The position numbers and the translations under genes are program-made. The notes beneath the pieces are model-generated. The model saw only the letters and a list, made by a program, of their open reading frames with translations. It ran no database searches and had not been told where the DNA came from. 64,000 bases of DNA from Flavobacterium agricola (GTDB taxonomy: Bacteria; Bacteroidota; Bacteroidia; Flavobacteriales; Flavobacteriaceae): assembly GCF_025919725.1 (NCBI RefSeq), contig NZ_CP081495.1, positions 1,364,001 through 1,428,000 on the forward strand. The letters run 5' to 3'. Shown here in pieces: positions 24,553 to 33,439 of this stretch (its first letter is position 1; every line of letters begins with the position of its first letter).

Positions 24553-25821
24553 ATGAAAAAACTGAACTATTTACTGGTATTCATTTGCTACAATGCACTT
24601 GCTGGTTCGCTTTGGGCGCAGCAGTTTACAGTAAAAGATTTAGAAGCGCAATTTCTAACCACTAATGCAACTTTAATTGCTACCAATCTTGAAATTAGTA
24701 AAGCAGATGCCGAAATAATTCAAGAAAAACTTTGGGACAACCCCAACCTAAGTATTGCCGAGGTAAATTTTTGGACCAATTCAACCTTAGAAGAAGATGT
24801 AATTCCATTAATCGGTAAGAAAGGTAACCCAAAGCAATTGCACGTAGAATTAGAACAAATGATTGCTACAGCCGGCAAACGTAAAAAACGAGTAACCTTA
24901 AAAAAGCTTGAGAAAAACGATGCTTTATATGAATATGAAGAATTGTTGCGCGAACTTAAAAAAGAACTTCGACAAACGTTTAACAGTTTAAACAGCATCA
25001 CTCAGCAAGAAAATCAGTTACAAAATATTGTTGCTATTTACACACAAATGAGTGAACAATACGAGCGCCAGGCTCAATTAAACAACGTACCTAAAGTAGA
25101 ATACTTTAGAATTCAGTCGGAATTAATTGATGTTGAAAAAGATTTAATTGAACTACAAAACGAACAATTAGAACATTTACAAACCTTACGTGTTTTAACG
25201 CAAAATGCAAAGTTACAATTAAACCAATTGATTTTTAATTCGAATAACCTACAAAAACTTTCTACACAAGTTCCATTAAACATTTTAGAAGTAGCTAAAA
25301 ATGGTAATATAGAAATCAAGAAACAAACCAACGAAATTCATAAAGCAGAAAAACAATTGCAATTAGAAAATGCCGAACGCATTCCAGATGTTGCCTTGCA
25401 AGTTACTTACGATCGTGCGGGTAATATTATGCGCAATTTTGTTGGATTTGGGGTAGCTTTTGATCTGCCGATTTTAAATAGCAACAAAGGAAATCGCAAA
25501 GCAGCTAAAATTGCTATTGAACAAGAAAAACTAAATCAATCAGCGGTTGAAATAGAATTAGAAACAACTTTAGACCGATTAACCAATCAGCTAACTTCAT
25601 TCGAAAACACCTTAGCCAAATGGCCATCTGCAAAGCTTGAAGAACAACAACAAATGATTGCAAATTTTAAAAAACACGTGCTAAATAAAGACGTTACCTT
25701 AATAGAATTTATAGATTTTACCCAAGCGTACCGCGATGCACAAAACGCTATTTTAGAATTACAAGTTAACTACTTAAATACTTTTGAAGAACTACAATAC
25801 ATTGTTGGAAAAGATTTTTAG
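24553..25821 (+). CDS. TolC-family outer-membrane efflux protein (CusC/CzcC-like)
   Basis: Outer-membrane channel of a tripartite RND pump. The 422-residue protein has a signal peptide ending near SLWAQQ (residue about 25), then long amphipathic helices in two TolC repeats: the first with NPNLSIAEVNFW and IATAGKRKKRV, the second with ERIPDVALQVTYDRAGN and GVAFDLPILNSNKGNRKAAK. The end, LIEFIDFTQAYRDAQNAI, fits the CzcC/CusC group. It begins the operon and is followed 3 bp later by the adaptor, so the channel gene precedes adaptor and pump. Confidence 0.9.
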   Translation: MKKLNYLLVFICYNALAGSLWAQQFTVKDLEAQFLTTNATLIATNLEISKADAEIIQEKLWDNPNLSIAEVNFWTNSTLEEDVIPLIGKKGNPKQLHVELEQMIATAGKRKKRVTLKKLEKNDALYEYEELLRELKKELRQTFNSLNSITQQENQLQNIVAIYTQMSEQYERQAQLNNVPKVEYFRIQSELIDVEKDLIELQNEQLEHLQTLRVLTQNAKLQLNQLIFNSNNLQKLSTQVPLNILEVAKNGNIEIKKQTNEIHKAEKQLQLENAERIPDVALQVTYDRAGNIMRNFVGFGVAFDLPILNSNKGNRKAAKIAIEQEKLNQSAVEIELETTLDRLTNQLTSFENTLAKWPSAKLEEQQQMIANFKKHVLNKDVTLIEFIDFTQAYRDAQNAILELQVNYLNTFEELQYIVGKDF

Positions 25822-25824
25822 ATT

Positions 25825-26922
25825 ATGAAAAAAACAACATATTTACTTGCTTCTGCCCTATTATTTTTAGCAAGTTGCAAAACAGAAAACCACGAAGAAC
25901 AAACAGATCAAGCACCTCAACCCGAATATTGTTTGTCGGAACAAATGAAAAAAACAACAACATTTACTGCTGTTGCAATGAGACCGATTCAGGAACAATT
26001 GGTATTAACGGGCAGAATAGAATACAACCAAAACGATTTAGTTGCTTTTAAAAGCTTACTAACCGGTGTGGTTGACGAAGTAAAGTTTGAGCTAGGTGAT
26101 GCGGTAAAAAAAGGACAAGTTTTGGCGGTTGTAAAATCAACAGAAATTCAAGATTTAACGCAGGAGCGTCGCGCTTTAGAAGGCCAAGTTGTTTTACTAA
26201 AAAAACAATTAACCTCTAAAAAAGAACTTTTAGATGATGGCTTAATTGCAAAATCAGAAGTTTTAGAAACCGAATACGAATTGCAAAACGCATCTTTTGA
26301 ACTCGAAAAAATTAAAGCCAATTTAAATTTATACCGTGCTGCTGGCGATGGTATGTTTCAAATCTTAGCTCCAAAAAACGGTTACATTGTTCAAAAAAAC
26401 ATTGCAGTTGGGCAAACCATTACCGGAGAAGATGAAAATCCGTTATTTTCTATTTCAAATCTGAAAGAAGTTTGGGTAATGGTAAACATTTATCCTAACG
26501 AACTTAAATACGTCAAAACAGGTAATCCGGTAAAAGTAAAAACATTAACCGATCCAGATAAGTTTTACTCTGGTAAAATAGATAAAATTTACAACGTTTT
26601 AGACGATGAAGAACATGTTTTAAAAGCGCGCATTGTTTTAGAAAACACCGATTTAAATTTATTACCAGGTTTACGTACTGATATTATTGTTGATAAAGAT
26701 AATGCGTTGGGCGAAGCAACTGCAATTCCGAACCAAGCCATTATTTTTGAAAACAACAAAAGCTTTGTGGTACTTTATATTGATGATTGTAATTTAAAAA
26801 CCTTACGTGTAAATCCTATTGGTAAAAATCAGGAATATACTTATATCAAAGAAAATCTTGAACCTAATGAAAAAGTGGTAACACAAAACGCCCTAATTTT
26901 ATACGAAGAACTAAACAAATAA
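25825..26922 (+). CDS. RND efflux periplasmic adaptor, lipoprotein (CusB/CzcB-like)
   Basis: Membrane-fusion protein joining pump and outer-membrane channel. The 365-residue protein has a lipoprotein signal with FLASC (Cys18). The barrel-sandwich halves are LTGVVDEVKFELGDAVKKGQVLAVV and ILAPKNGYIVQKNIAVGQTITG, separated by an alpha-hairpin of about 65 residues. Then follow the beta-barrel domain (NLKEVWVMVNIYPNELKYVKTG) and the membrane-proximal domain (AIPNQAIIFENNKSFVVLY). It lies between channel and pump with 3-bp gaps on each side, so the complex is made from one mRNA. Confidence 0.92.
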   Translation: MKKTTYLLASALLFLASCKTENHEEQTDQAPQPEYCLSEQMKKTTTFTAVAMRPIQEQLVLTGRIEYNQNDLVAFKSLLTGVVDEVKFELGDAVKKGQVLAVVKSTEIQDLTQERRALEGQVVLLKKQLTSKKELLDDGLIAKSEVLETEYELQNASFELEKIKANLNLYRAAGDGMFQILAPKNGYIVQKNIAVGQTITGEDENPLFSISNLKEVWVMVNIYPNELKYVKTGNPVKVKTLTDPDKFYSGKIDKIYNVLDDEEHVLKARIVLENTDLNLLPGLRTDIIVDKDNALGEATAIPNQAIIFENNKSFVVLYIDDCNLKTLRVNPIGKNQEYTYIKENLEPNEKVVTQNALILYEELNK

Positions 26923-26925
26923 CGA

Positions 26926-29900
26926 ATGAAAAAGTTTGTACAAGCAATCGTAACTTTTTCGTTACGTAACACAACATTTATATTGTTAGCAACTTTGGCG
27001 TTATTGTTTGCTGGTGTTTATGCCTTAAAACATACGCCCATTGAAGCTTTTCCTGATGTAACCGACACGCACACGCGCATCATAACGCAATGGCAAGGCC
27101 GTAGCGCTGAAGAAGTAGAAAAAATGGTAACCTTACCAATTTCTAAAGCCATGAACGGCATTCCGCACAAAACAACCATTCGTTCTATTTCTCTTTTTGG
27201 TTTATCAGTGGTTACCGTACAATTTGATGATACGGTTGACGATTTTTATGCACAACAATATGTAGCAAATAAACTAAATACGATTGATTTACCCGAAGGA
27301 ACTGATTCTGAAATAGAACCACCATCTGGTGCAACTGGCGAAATTTTTAGATACGTAATTAAAAGCGATTTACCCATTCGCGAAGTTACTACCGTGCAAG
27401 ATTGGGTAATTGAACGTGAATTATTATCTGTGCCTGGTGTTGCCGATGTAGTTTCATTTGGAGGAGAAGAAAAAATTTATGAGATTCGAATCAATCCTAT
27501 CGAATTACAAAATTATGATTTATCTCCTTTAGATGTTTACGAGGCGGTATCTAATTCCAACATTAACGTTGGGGGTGATATTATTCAGCAAGGCGAACAA
27601 GCATACGTGGTTCGCGGTATTGGTTTATTAGATAAAATAGAAGATATTGGGAATATTACCATTGCTGTAAACGGTTCTACCCCGGTTTTAGTTAAAAACG
27701 TAGCCGAAGTTGTGGTTTCAAGCAAACCGCGTTTAGGGCAAGTAACCTACAACGAACACGAAGATATTATTGAAGGTATTGTGCTTTTATTACGCGGCGA
27801 AAATCCGTCAGAAGTAATTGCGCGCATTAAAGATAAAATTGAAGAATTAAATACGCGTATTTTACCTGAAAACATTCAGATTGAAAAGTTGGTAGACAGA
27901 ACCCAATTGGTAAACAACACCATTTATACCGTTTCTAAAAACTTGATAGAAGGTATTTTATTGGTTTCGCTAATTGTTTTTATCTTTTTATACAACTGGA
28001 AATCTACATTTATTGTTGCTTCAGTTATTCCGTTGGCATTCTTGTTTGCAATAATCATGTTACGCATTCAAGGGCTACCAGCCAATCTAATTTCTATGGG
28101 ATCTTTAGATTTTGGCTTGTTACTAGAAGGAACCTTGGTTATTGTAGAAACCGTTTTTGTGGCACTAGCAACCATGTCGCATAAAGTTGGCCCAGAACGA
28201 TTTGCTAAAATGAGTAAATTAGGAGCCATTAAAAAAAGTGCGGGTAGCGTAGCATCGTACATATTCTTTGCTTTAATTATTTTAATTGTAGCTTTATTAC
28301 CTATTTTCTCGTTTGAAAAGGTTGAAGGTAAAATGTTTTCTCCGCTTGCGTTTACGTTGGCTTACGCCCTTTTAGGTTCTTTAATTTTAAGCTTAACCTA
28401 CGTGCCTGCTATGTGTAAATTATTATTTACGAAGAACATAGAAGAAAAAGAAAATTTTATAACACGTTTCTTTCAAAAAAACATTTACAATTTATTTCAA
28501 TATACATTCAAACATAAAAAAGGAACATTAATTGTTTTTGGAATTATTTTAGTTATTTGTGGTGCTCGTTTTGCAACTTACGGATCTGAATTTTTACCCA
28601 AATTAAACGAAGGTGCTATTTATGTACGTGCAACTTTACCAAACAGCATCAACTTAACCGAATCAATGCGTTTAACAAAGGAAATGAAAACATTGATTCA
28701 GGAAAATTGTGATGAAATAGATTATATTTTTACACAAACCGGACGCCCGAATGATGGTACCGATCCAACCGGCTTTTTTAATATAGAATTTAACGTGCAG
28801 TTAAAAGATGCTAAAGATTGGAAACGTAAAATGTCTAAAGAAGATATTATTCAAGAAATGCGCAGCAAGCTTGAACAATATCCAGGAATAACGTTTGGGT
28901 TTAGCCAACCTATTCAAGATAATGTGGAAGAATATGTGGCTGGAGTAAAAAGTGCTTTAGTTGTCAAAATTTTTGGTGATGATTTGTACGAATTAGAAAA
29001 ATACGGATTTCAGGTTGGTGATGCACTTAAAAAAGTTCGCGGAATTACCGATGTAAACGTATATAAAAACATAGGTTTACCCGAGTTAAGTATTCAACTT
29101 CACGATAATTTAATGGCCAAATACGGTATTCCGATGTCTGAAGTTCAGGCAGTGATTGAAATGACCATTGGCGGGCAAGCAGCAACTTCATTTTATGAGG
29201 CAGAAAAAATGTTTGATGTAGTTATTCGTTTTGAAGAGCAATACCGTGACACGCCCGAAAAAATAGGCAACATTTTAATACCAACAAGCAACGGTAAAAA
29301 TGTGCCTTTAAGTGAAATTGCTACCATAAGTTACAAAACCGGTCCTGCTTTTATTTATCGCGAAGATAACAGCCGTTATATTGGTGTAGGTTTTAGCATT
29401 GAAGGACGTGATTTAGGCAGTACCATTGAAGAAGCAAAAGCTGTTGTTGCTAAAGAAGTGAAACTTCCTAAAGCAAATAATTTAGAATGGGCTGGTGAAT
29501 TTGAAAGTAAAGAACGCGCTGCCAAACAATTGGCAATGGTTGTTCCTATTTCATTAGCTTTAATTTTAATGTTACTATATTTTAACTTTGGTAACATGAA
29601 AGATACGTGCATTGGTGCATTAACCTTAGCATTTGCTTTTATTGGCGGTTTTTTATCTTTATGGGTAACTAATACCATATTTGGTATTTCTGCAGGAATT
29701 GGCTTTATTATATTATTTGGAGTTGCCACCATTGACGGAATTGTTTTAATTGGGGTGATTCGTGATAATTTACAGCAAAAAATGAAGTTGATTGAAGCCA
29801 TACAACACGGCGTAAAATCGAGAATTAGACCGGTTGTGATGATTGCTTTAATGGGCTCTATGGGCTTATTACCAGCAGCTTTATCTACCGGAATGGGTTC

Positions 29901-30024
29901 TGAAATTCAGAAACCGTTAGCCATAATGATTGTGGGCGGACTAATATGTTGTTTGTTATTATCGTTCACCGTGATTCCGGTAGTATTTTATTTGGTACAC
30001 AGAAAAGAATTTAAAAATAAGTAA
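26926..30024 (+). CDS. RND efflux pump, CusA/CzcA (HME-RND) family
   Basis: Proton-driven inner-membrane pump, 1032 residues with the twofold RND architecture: a first membrane helix at 12-30, a large periplasmic domain, five or more helices at 335-500, and a second half from about 515. The opening HTPIEAFPDVTDTHTRIITQW and SAEEVEKMVTLPI are typical of heavy-metal pumps. The TM4 proton-relay residues are Asp395, Glu401 and Glu408; spacing matches CzcA Asp402, Asp408 and Glu415, but the second acid is Glu. It ends the regulator-kinase-channel-adaptor-pump locus. Substrate (Cu/Ag or Zn/Co/Cd) is unproven. Confidence 0.92.
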   Translation: MKKFVQAIVTFSLRNTTFILLATLALLFAGVYALKHTPIEAFPDVTDTHTRIITQWQGRSAEEVEKMVTLPISKAMNGIPHKTTIRSISLFGLSVVTVQFDDTVDDFYAQQYVANKLNTIDLPEGTDSEIEPPSGATGEIFRYVIKSDLPIREVTTVQDWVIERELLSVPGVADVVSFGGEEKIYEIRINPIELQNYDLSPLDVYEAVSNSNINVGGDIIQQGEQAYVVRGIGLLDKIEDIGNITIAVNGSTPVLVKNVAEVVVSSKPRLGQVTYNEHEDIIEGIVLLLRGENPSEVIARIKDKIEELNTRILPENIQIEKLVDRTQLVNNTIYTVSKNLIEGILLVSLIVFIFLYNWKSTFIVASVIPLAFLFAIIMLRIQGLPANLISMGSLDFGLLLEGTLVIVETVFVALATMSHKVGPERFAKMSKLGAIKKSAGSVASYIFFALIILIVALLPIFSFEKVEGKMFSPLAFTLAYALLGSLILSLTYVPAMCKLLFTKNIEEKENFITRFFQKNIYNLFQYTFKHKKGTLIVFGIILVICGARFATYGSEFLPKLNEGAIYVRATLPNSINLTESMRLTKEMKTLIQENCDEIDYIFTQTGRPNDGTDPTGFFNIEFNVQLKDAKDWKRKMSKEDIIQEMRSKLEQYPGITFGFSQPIQDNVEEYVAGVKSALVVKIFGDDLYELEKYGFQVGDALKKVRGITDVNVYKNIGLPELSIQLHDNLMAKYGIPMSEVQAVIEMTIGGQAATSFYEAEKMFDVVIRFEEQYRDTPEKIGNILIPTSNGKNVPLSEIATISYKTGPAFIYREDNSRYIGVGFSIEGRDLGSTIEEAKAVVAKEVKLPKANNLEWAGEFESKERAAKQLAMVVPISLALILMLLYFNFGNMKDTCIGALTLAFAFIGGFLSLWVTNTIFGISAGIGFIILFGVATIDGIVLIGVIRDNLQQKMKLIEAIQHGVKSRIRPVVMIALMGSMGLLPAALSTGMGSEIQKPLAIMIVGGLICCLLLSFTVIPVVFYLVHRKEFKNK

Positions 30025-30026
30025 TT

Positions 30027-30060
30027 AAAAAGGCTGAAACATAATGTTTCAGCCTTTTTT
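30027..30060. terminator. Bidirectional intrinsic terminator
   Basis: Near-perfect stem AAAAAGGCTGAAACAT / ATGTTTCAGCCTTTTTT between the RND pump gene and the convergent exporter operon. Confidence 0.85.
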
Positions 30061-30079
30061 AATTTATATAACTTTATTG

Positions 30080-31267
30080 TTATTCTTCTCTATATAAAAA
30101 CTTTCTGTTAGTCCAAACAGCAAGGATAAAATAGAAAATACAAACCATCCACATTTGCATGAATATGTCTTGAATTTCTAACAAACTTGCTCCTGCTTGG
30201 CTTAACGCTAAAAAGCCTTTAACAGCAATGGTACTCGGAAAAAATACTGCCACAACTTTAATCCATAAAGGATAAGCTACAACTGGATATGAAACCCCAG
30301 CCATCATTAACGAAGGAATTGAAAAAACGGTAACTACCATAATGGTATCTTCGCGATTTCTAAATAAATTCATTAAAACCATGCCTAAAAAAGTAATGGC
30401 CAAAACAACAGGAACTAAGAAAACCATAATTTCAAATAAATTACCCCGTTGCGGAATGGTAAATATATGAAAAACAACTTCTATTCCGAGCAATAACATA
30501 AGCATGGATATAACCAAATAAGGCAAGCATCGCCCAATAGTCATAAAGAAATAACCAAATTTCACTTTTGCCATTGCAAAGTTAGAAACAAAGGTTTTTC
30601 GCTCGCGCAAAGTTCCGTATAAAACACCCATTCCGGTAAGTTGTAACGTTTGCAGTGCAATAATAATTACAACAGGAATAATGAAAATGGCATAACCCTC
30701 GTTTAAGTTATACAATGGGGTTGCATTAATGCTAAACGGCGAGCTCGAAGCAACTGCTTCTTTCATAGGCACCCCACTCATCATCGTTTGTTTTAGCTGA
30801 ATATCGCCCATATACGCTTGTAAAACGTTAGTAACGGCTTCAAAAGTTTTATCGTAATACAACATATAAGATGCGTCACAATAAATACCAATTGATGGCG
30901 AAGTTCCACTTTTTTGAAGATCTTGAGAAAAGTTTTTAGGAATTAAGATAACTCCGTTAACCTTACCTTCTTCAAACAAATACTTTGCTTCTAACAAGCT
31001 ATTAGCTTCGTACGCAATATCTAAAGATTCTGTTGCATTTAACATGCGCTTCAGCTTCAGCGTTTCGGTTGTTTGATCTTCATCTACAAAAGCAATAGGT
31101 AATTTTGTAAATATTTCTGGGCTATATACGTAAGTATAAAAGAAATAGATTAGAACAACAAAAAACATGTAAATTTCTACAACTGCCGAATCTTTAAAAA
31201 TAAGCTGTGTTTCTTTCTTTGCGGTTTCAAAAATTAAAGAAAGATAACTAAATATTTTTTTAAGCAT
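30080..31267 (-). CDS. ABC-2 type permease (second of pair)
   Basis: A 395-residue inner-membrane permease of the ABC2_membrane_3 / YhhJ-YbhR group. It has one N-terminal helix (about 28-48), an extracytoplasmic domain with LPIAFVDEDQTTET and VNGVILIPKNFSQDLQ, and five further helices in the C-terminal half. It resembles the upstream permease along its whole length, for example LPxAxxDxDxT, LMNATxxxDxAY and IPKxFxxxxQK, so the pair probably forms a heterodimer. The start overlaps the end of that gene by 8 bp. No ATP-binding protein is encoded in the operon. Last gene of the unit. Confidence 0.86.
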   Translation of the reverse strand: MLKKIFSYLSLIFETAKKETQLIFKDSAVVEIYMFFVVLIYFFYTYVYSPEIFTKLPIAFVDEDQTTETLKLKRMLNATESLDIAYEANSLLEAKYLFEEGKVNGVILIPKNFSQDLQKSGTSPSIGIYCDASYMLYYDKTFEAVTNVLQAYMGDIQLKQTMMSGVPMKEAVASSSPFSINATPLYNLNEGYAIFIIPVVIIIALQTLQLTGMGVLYGTLRERKTFVSNFAMAKVKFGYFFMTIGRCLPYLVISMLMLLLGIEVVFHIFTIPQRGNLFEIMVFLVPVVLAITFLGMVLMNLFRNREDTIMVVTVFSIPSLMMAGVSYPVVAYPLWIKVVAVFFPSTIAVKGFLALSQAGASLLEIQDIFMQMWMVCIFYFILAVWTNRKFLYREE

Positions 31268-32426
31268 TATATCCTCCTTTCTTTAATCTTCTGTGATATA
31301 ATGGTATTCCAATTACACCAAACACAGCAAAAACTGCAAAAGCAATTAAATATCCTTTTTGTGCATCATTAAATGTTACACCACGAACTGCATAATCTAC
31401 AATAAAACGCATGTACGAGGTAAATGGAAAAACGTAACATAAATATTCTATCATTTTGTACATTCCAAATGCCGGAAATGTATAACCTGCAAACGAAAAA
31501 GCTAAAGCTGCATAATCGCCACCAATGGTTAAGGCTGCTCTAAAGCTTGTTGCAATTGAGACTATAAATAACGATATACACTGACAAACAATGACAAAAA
31601 CAAAAAACAATAAGTTTACACCAAAAAAGCTAGCACGTAAAGGCACGCCATTTTTGTAATACAACAAGCTATTCATAAAAAAGCCTAAAACAAAAAACAC
31701 AATGGTATAAGGCAATATTTTACCTAAAATAACTACGTAAATATTTCCACCGGCTTGATCTAACAAATCATTTCCTTGTTTGTGTTTTAATACCAAACCA
31801 AAGGTATAAACTGAGAAAATGATTATCATAATTTGCAATGCCATGGGCATAAAAGCGATATTTAAATAATAGCCATAATTGGTAAATGGATTATACAAAA
31901 CGTGTATATCCATATTAATTGGCAAAATAGATTCCATAGCTTGACCAGGAGATAATCCCTTTTGCTCTAATTTTTCGAGTACAACCCCAGCCATAAAAGT
32001 TTGAGCTACAGTTTGAAAATCTTTTAAGATAATAGCGCCCGATAAAAGATATTGCCCATTATAAAAGCAAGAAACGGTTGAATTGTTTCCTTTTTGAATA
32101 TTTTTCTGAAAATCTTTCGGAATAATAATAAAGGCATACGCATCGTTTCTGCGAACCAAACTTTCCCCTTCTAACTCATCGTTTACCGTGTAAGCCAAAT
32201 CAATAGTTGCGGTTGCATTAAGCATTAAACCCAATTGCCTAGAAATTGGCGTATTGTCTTGATCTAAAATAGCTACGGGAAGTTTAGTAGGTACGCCTTG
32301 GCTCATTAAGGATGAATAATAAATAAAAACAAAAAATGGAATACCAAATATAAGCGCCAACAAACGTGGCGAAGAGAAAAGCTTAATCCATTCGTTTTTA
32401 AATATATTTAAAAAGTTTTTTATCAC
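31260..32426 (-). CDS. ABC-2 type permease (first of pair)
   Basis: A 388-residue permease paralogous to the next gene: N-terminal helix at about 22-40, extracytoplasmic domain beginning LPVAILDQDNTPISRQL and containing YAFIIIPKDFQKNIQKG, then a block of helices from about 190. This layout matches the YbhS/YbhR and YhiI-linked exporters that work with an HlyD-type adaptor. It follows the hlyD-like gene by 20 bp and overlaps the second permease by 8 bp, so translation of the two is coupled. The substrate is unknown; drug or lipid export is a guess from the family. Confidence 0.86.
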   Translation of the reverse strand: MIKNFLNIFKNEWIKLFSSPRLLALIFGIPFFVFIYYSSLMSQGVPTKLPVAILDQDNTPISRQLGLMLNATATIDLAYTVNDELEGESLVRRNDAYAFIIIPKDFQKNIQKGNNSTVSCFYNGQYLLSGAIILKDFQTVAQTFMAGVVLEKLEQKGLSPGQAMESILPINMDIHVLYNPFTNYGYYLNIAFMPMALQIMIIIFSVYTFGLVLKHKQGNDLLDQAGGNIYVVILGKILPYTIVFFVLGFFMNSLLYYKNGVPLRASFFGVNLLFFVFVIVCQCISLFIVSIATSFRAALTIGGDYAALAFSFAGYTFPAFGMYKMIEYLCYVFPFTSYMRFIVDYAVRGVTFNDAQKGYLIAFAVFAVFGVIGIPLYHRRLKKGGYNA

Positions 32427-32446
32427 AACCAGACGTTTAGTTTAAA

Positions 32447-33433
32447 TTATTTTAAATCTGCTTCATTTACTAAAGCACTCATTCCGGGTCTTAATCCATC
32501 TATTTTAGTTACAGGATAAGCTTTGATTAAAAACGTTTTCATATCAAAATCTCCTAAAGATTTGGTTGCATTCCAAGTTGCATAATTTCCTTGAGCAGCC
32601 ACATATTTTACTTCAAATTCAAATACTTGGTTATCTAAGCCTGGAATCATGGCTTTAAACTTTGTACCCATTTTAAATTTAGAAAGTAAAACTTCTTTTA
32701 CATTAAAATTCACCCAAATATCTTCTAAATCAACTAAGTTGATAATTGGATAACCCATGTTTACAATTTCTCCGCTATTAGGCATAATGGTTAAAACCTC
32801 ACCTTTACGAGGCGCCTTAACATGGCCTTCACTTTTTAAAATGTTTACGGCATTTACCACATCTTGTGCTTGGCTAACTTGAGCTTTGGCTGCAACTTTA
32901 TCTTCTGAACGTGCGCCGCTTTTTACCATATCGTAATTAGCATGAGCCGCACTTTCTGCATTTAATGCAACTTGATATTGCGTATATGCCTGATCGCGTT
33001 GTTGTGCAGGCACTACTTTTTCTTTATATAAATTTTCGATACGATCGTATGTTTTTTTAGCTAATTCAGAAGCTGCTTTAGCTTGTTGCCAAAGGTTATA
33101 GGTAGCTAAAATTTCTTGTGAACGCGCACCTGCATCAACTTTTTTATTTAAAGCTTCCGCAGCAGTACGTACAGCTTCTACTTGAGCTAATTGCGCATCA
33201 ATTTCTGGCGTACTAATTACAGCCAACAACTGATCGTTTTCTACAACATCACCTTCTTTAACCAAGATTTGTTCAATTCTACCAGGAATTTTAGATGCTA
33301 CATTAATTTGTGTAGCTTCTACCTGACCTTGTAAATAAGCAACCGAAGGAGCGCTCATGTACCATAATGAAACTCCTAAAATTACAAGAATTACAAAAAC
33401 GCCTAATAGCGCATTTATTACTTTATTTTTCAT
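32447..33433 (-). CDS. HlyD-family secretion/membrane-fusion protein
   Basis: Adaptor that links inner-membrane permeases to a TolC channel. The 328-residue protein has one N-terminal membrane anchor (about 7-27), the biotinyl-lipoyl half VEATQINVASKIPGRIEQILVKEGDVVENDQLLAVI, a long coiled-coil hairpin (about 78-185), the second half VKAPRKGEVLTIMPNSGEIV and a beta-barrel domain. This is the YbhG/EmrA type rather than the lipoprotein RND type seen at 25.8 kb. It lies 6 bp after the TolC-like gene and 20 bp before the permease pair in one operon. Confidence 0.9.
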   Translation of the reverse strand: MKNKVINALLGVFVILVILGVSLWYMSAPSVAYLQGQVEATQINVASKIPGRIEQILVKEGDVVENDQLLAVISTPEIDAQLAQVEAVRTAAEALNKKVDAGARSQEILATYNLWQQAKAASELAKKTYDRIENLYKEKVVPAQQRDQAYTQYQVALNAESAAHANYDMVKSGARSEDKVAAKAQVSQAQDVVNAVNILKSEGHVKAPRKGEVLTIMPNSGEIVNMGYPIINLVDLEDIWVNFNVKEVLLSKFKMGTKFKAMIPGLDNQVFEFEVKYVAAQGNYATWNATKSLGDFDMKTFLIKAYPVTKIDGLRPGMSALVNEADLK

Positions 33434-33439
33434 CTTTTT

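Noticed and set aside
25675..25680. CACGTG core, possible parS (also at 43605-43610)
   Set aside because: Flanking bases do not match the 16-bp parS palindrome in either place, and both lie inside genes.
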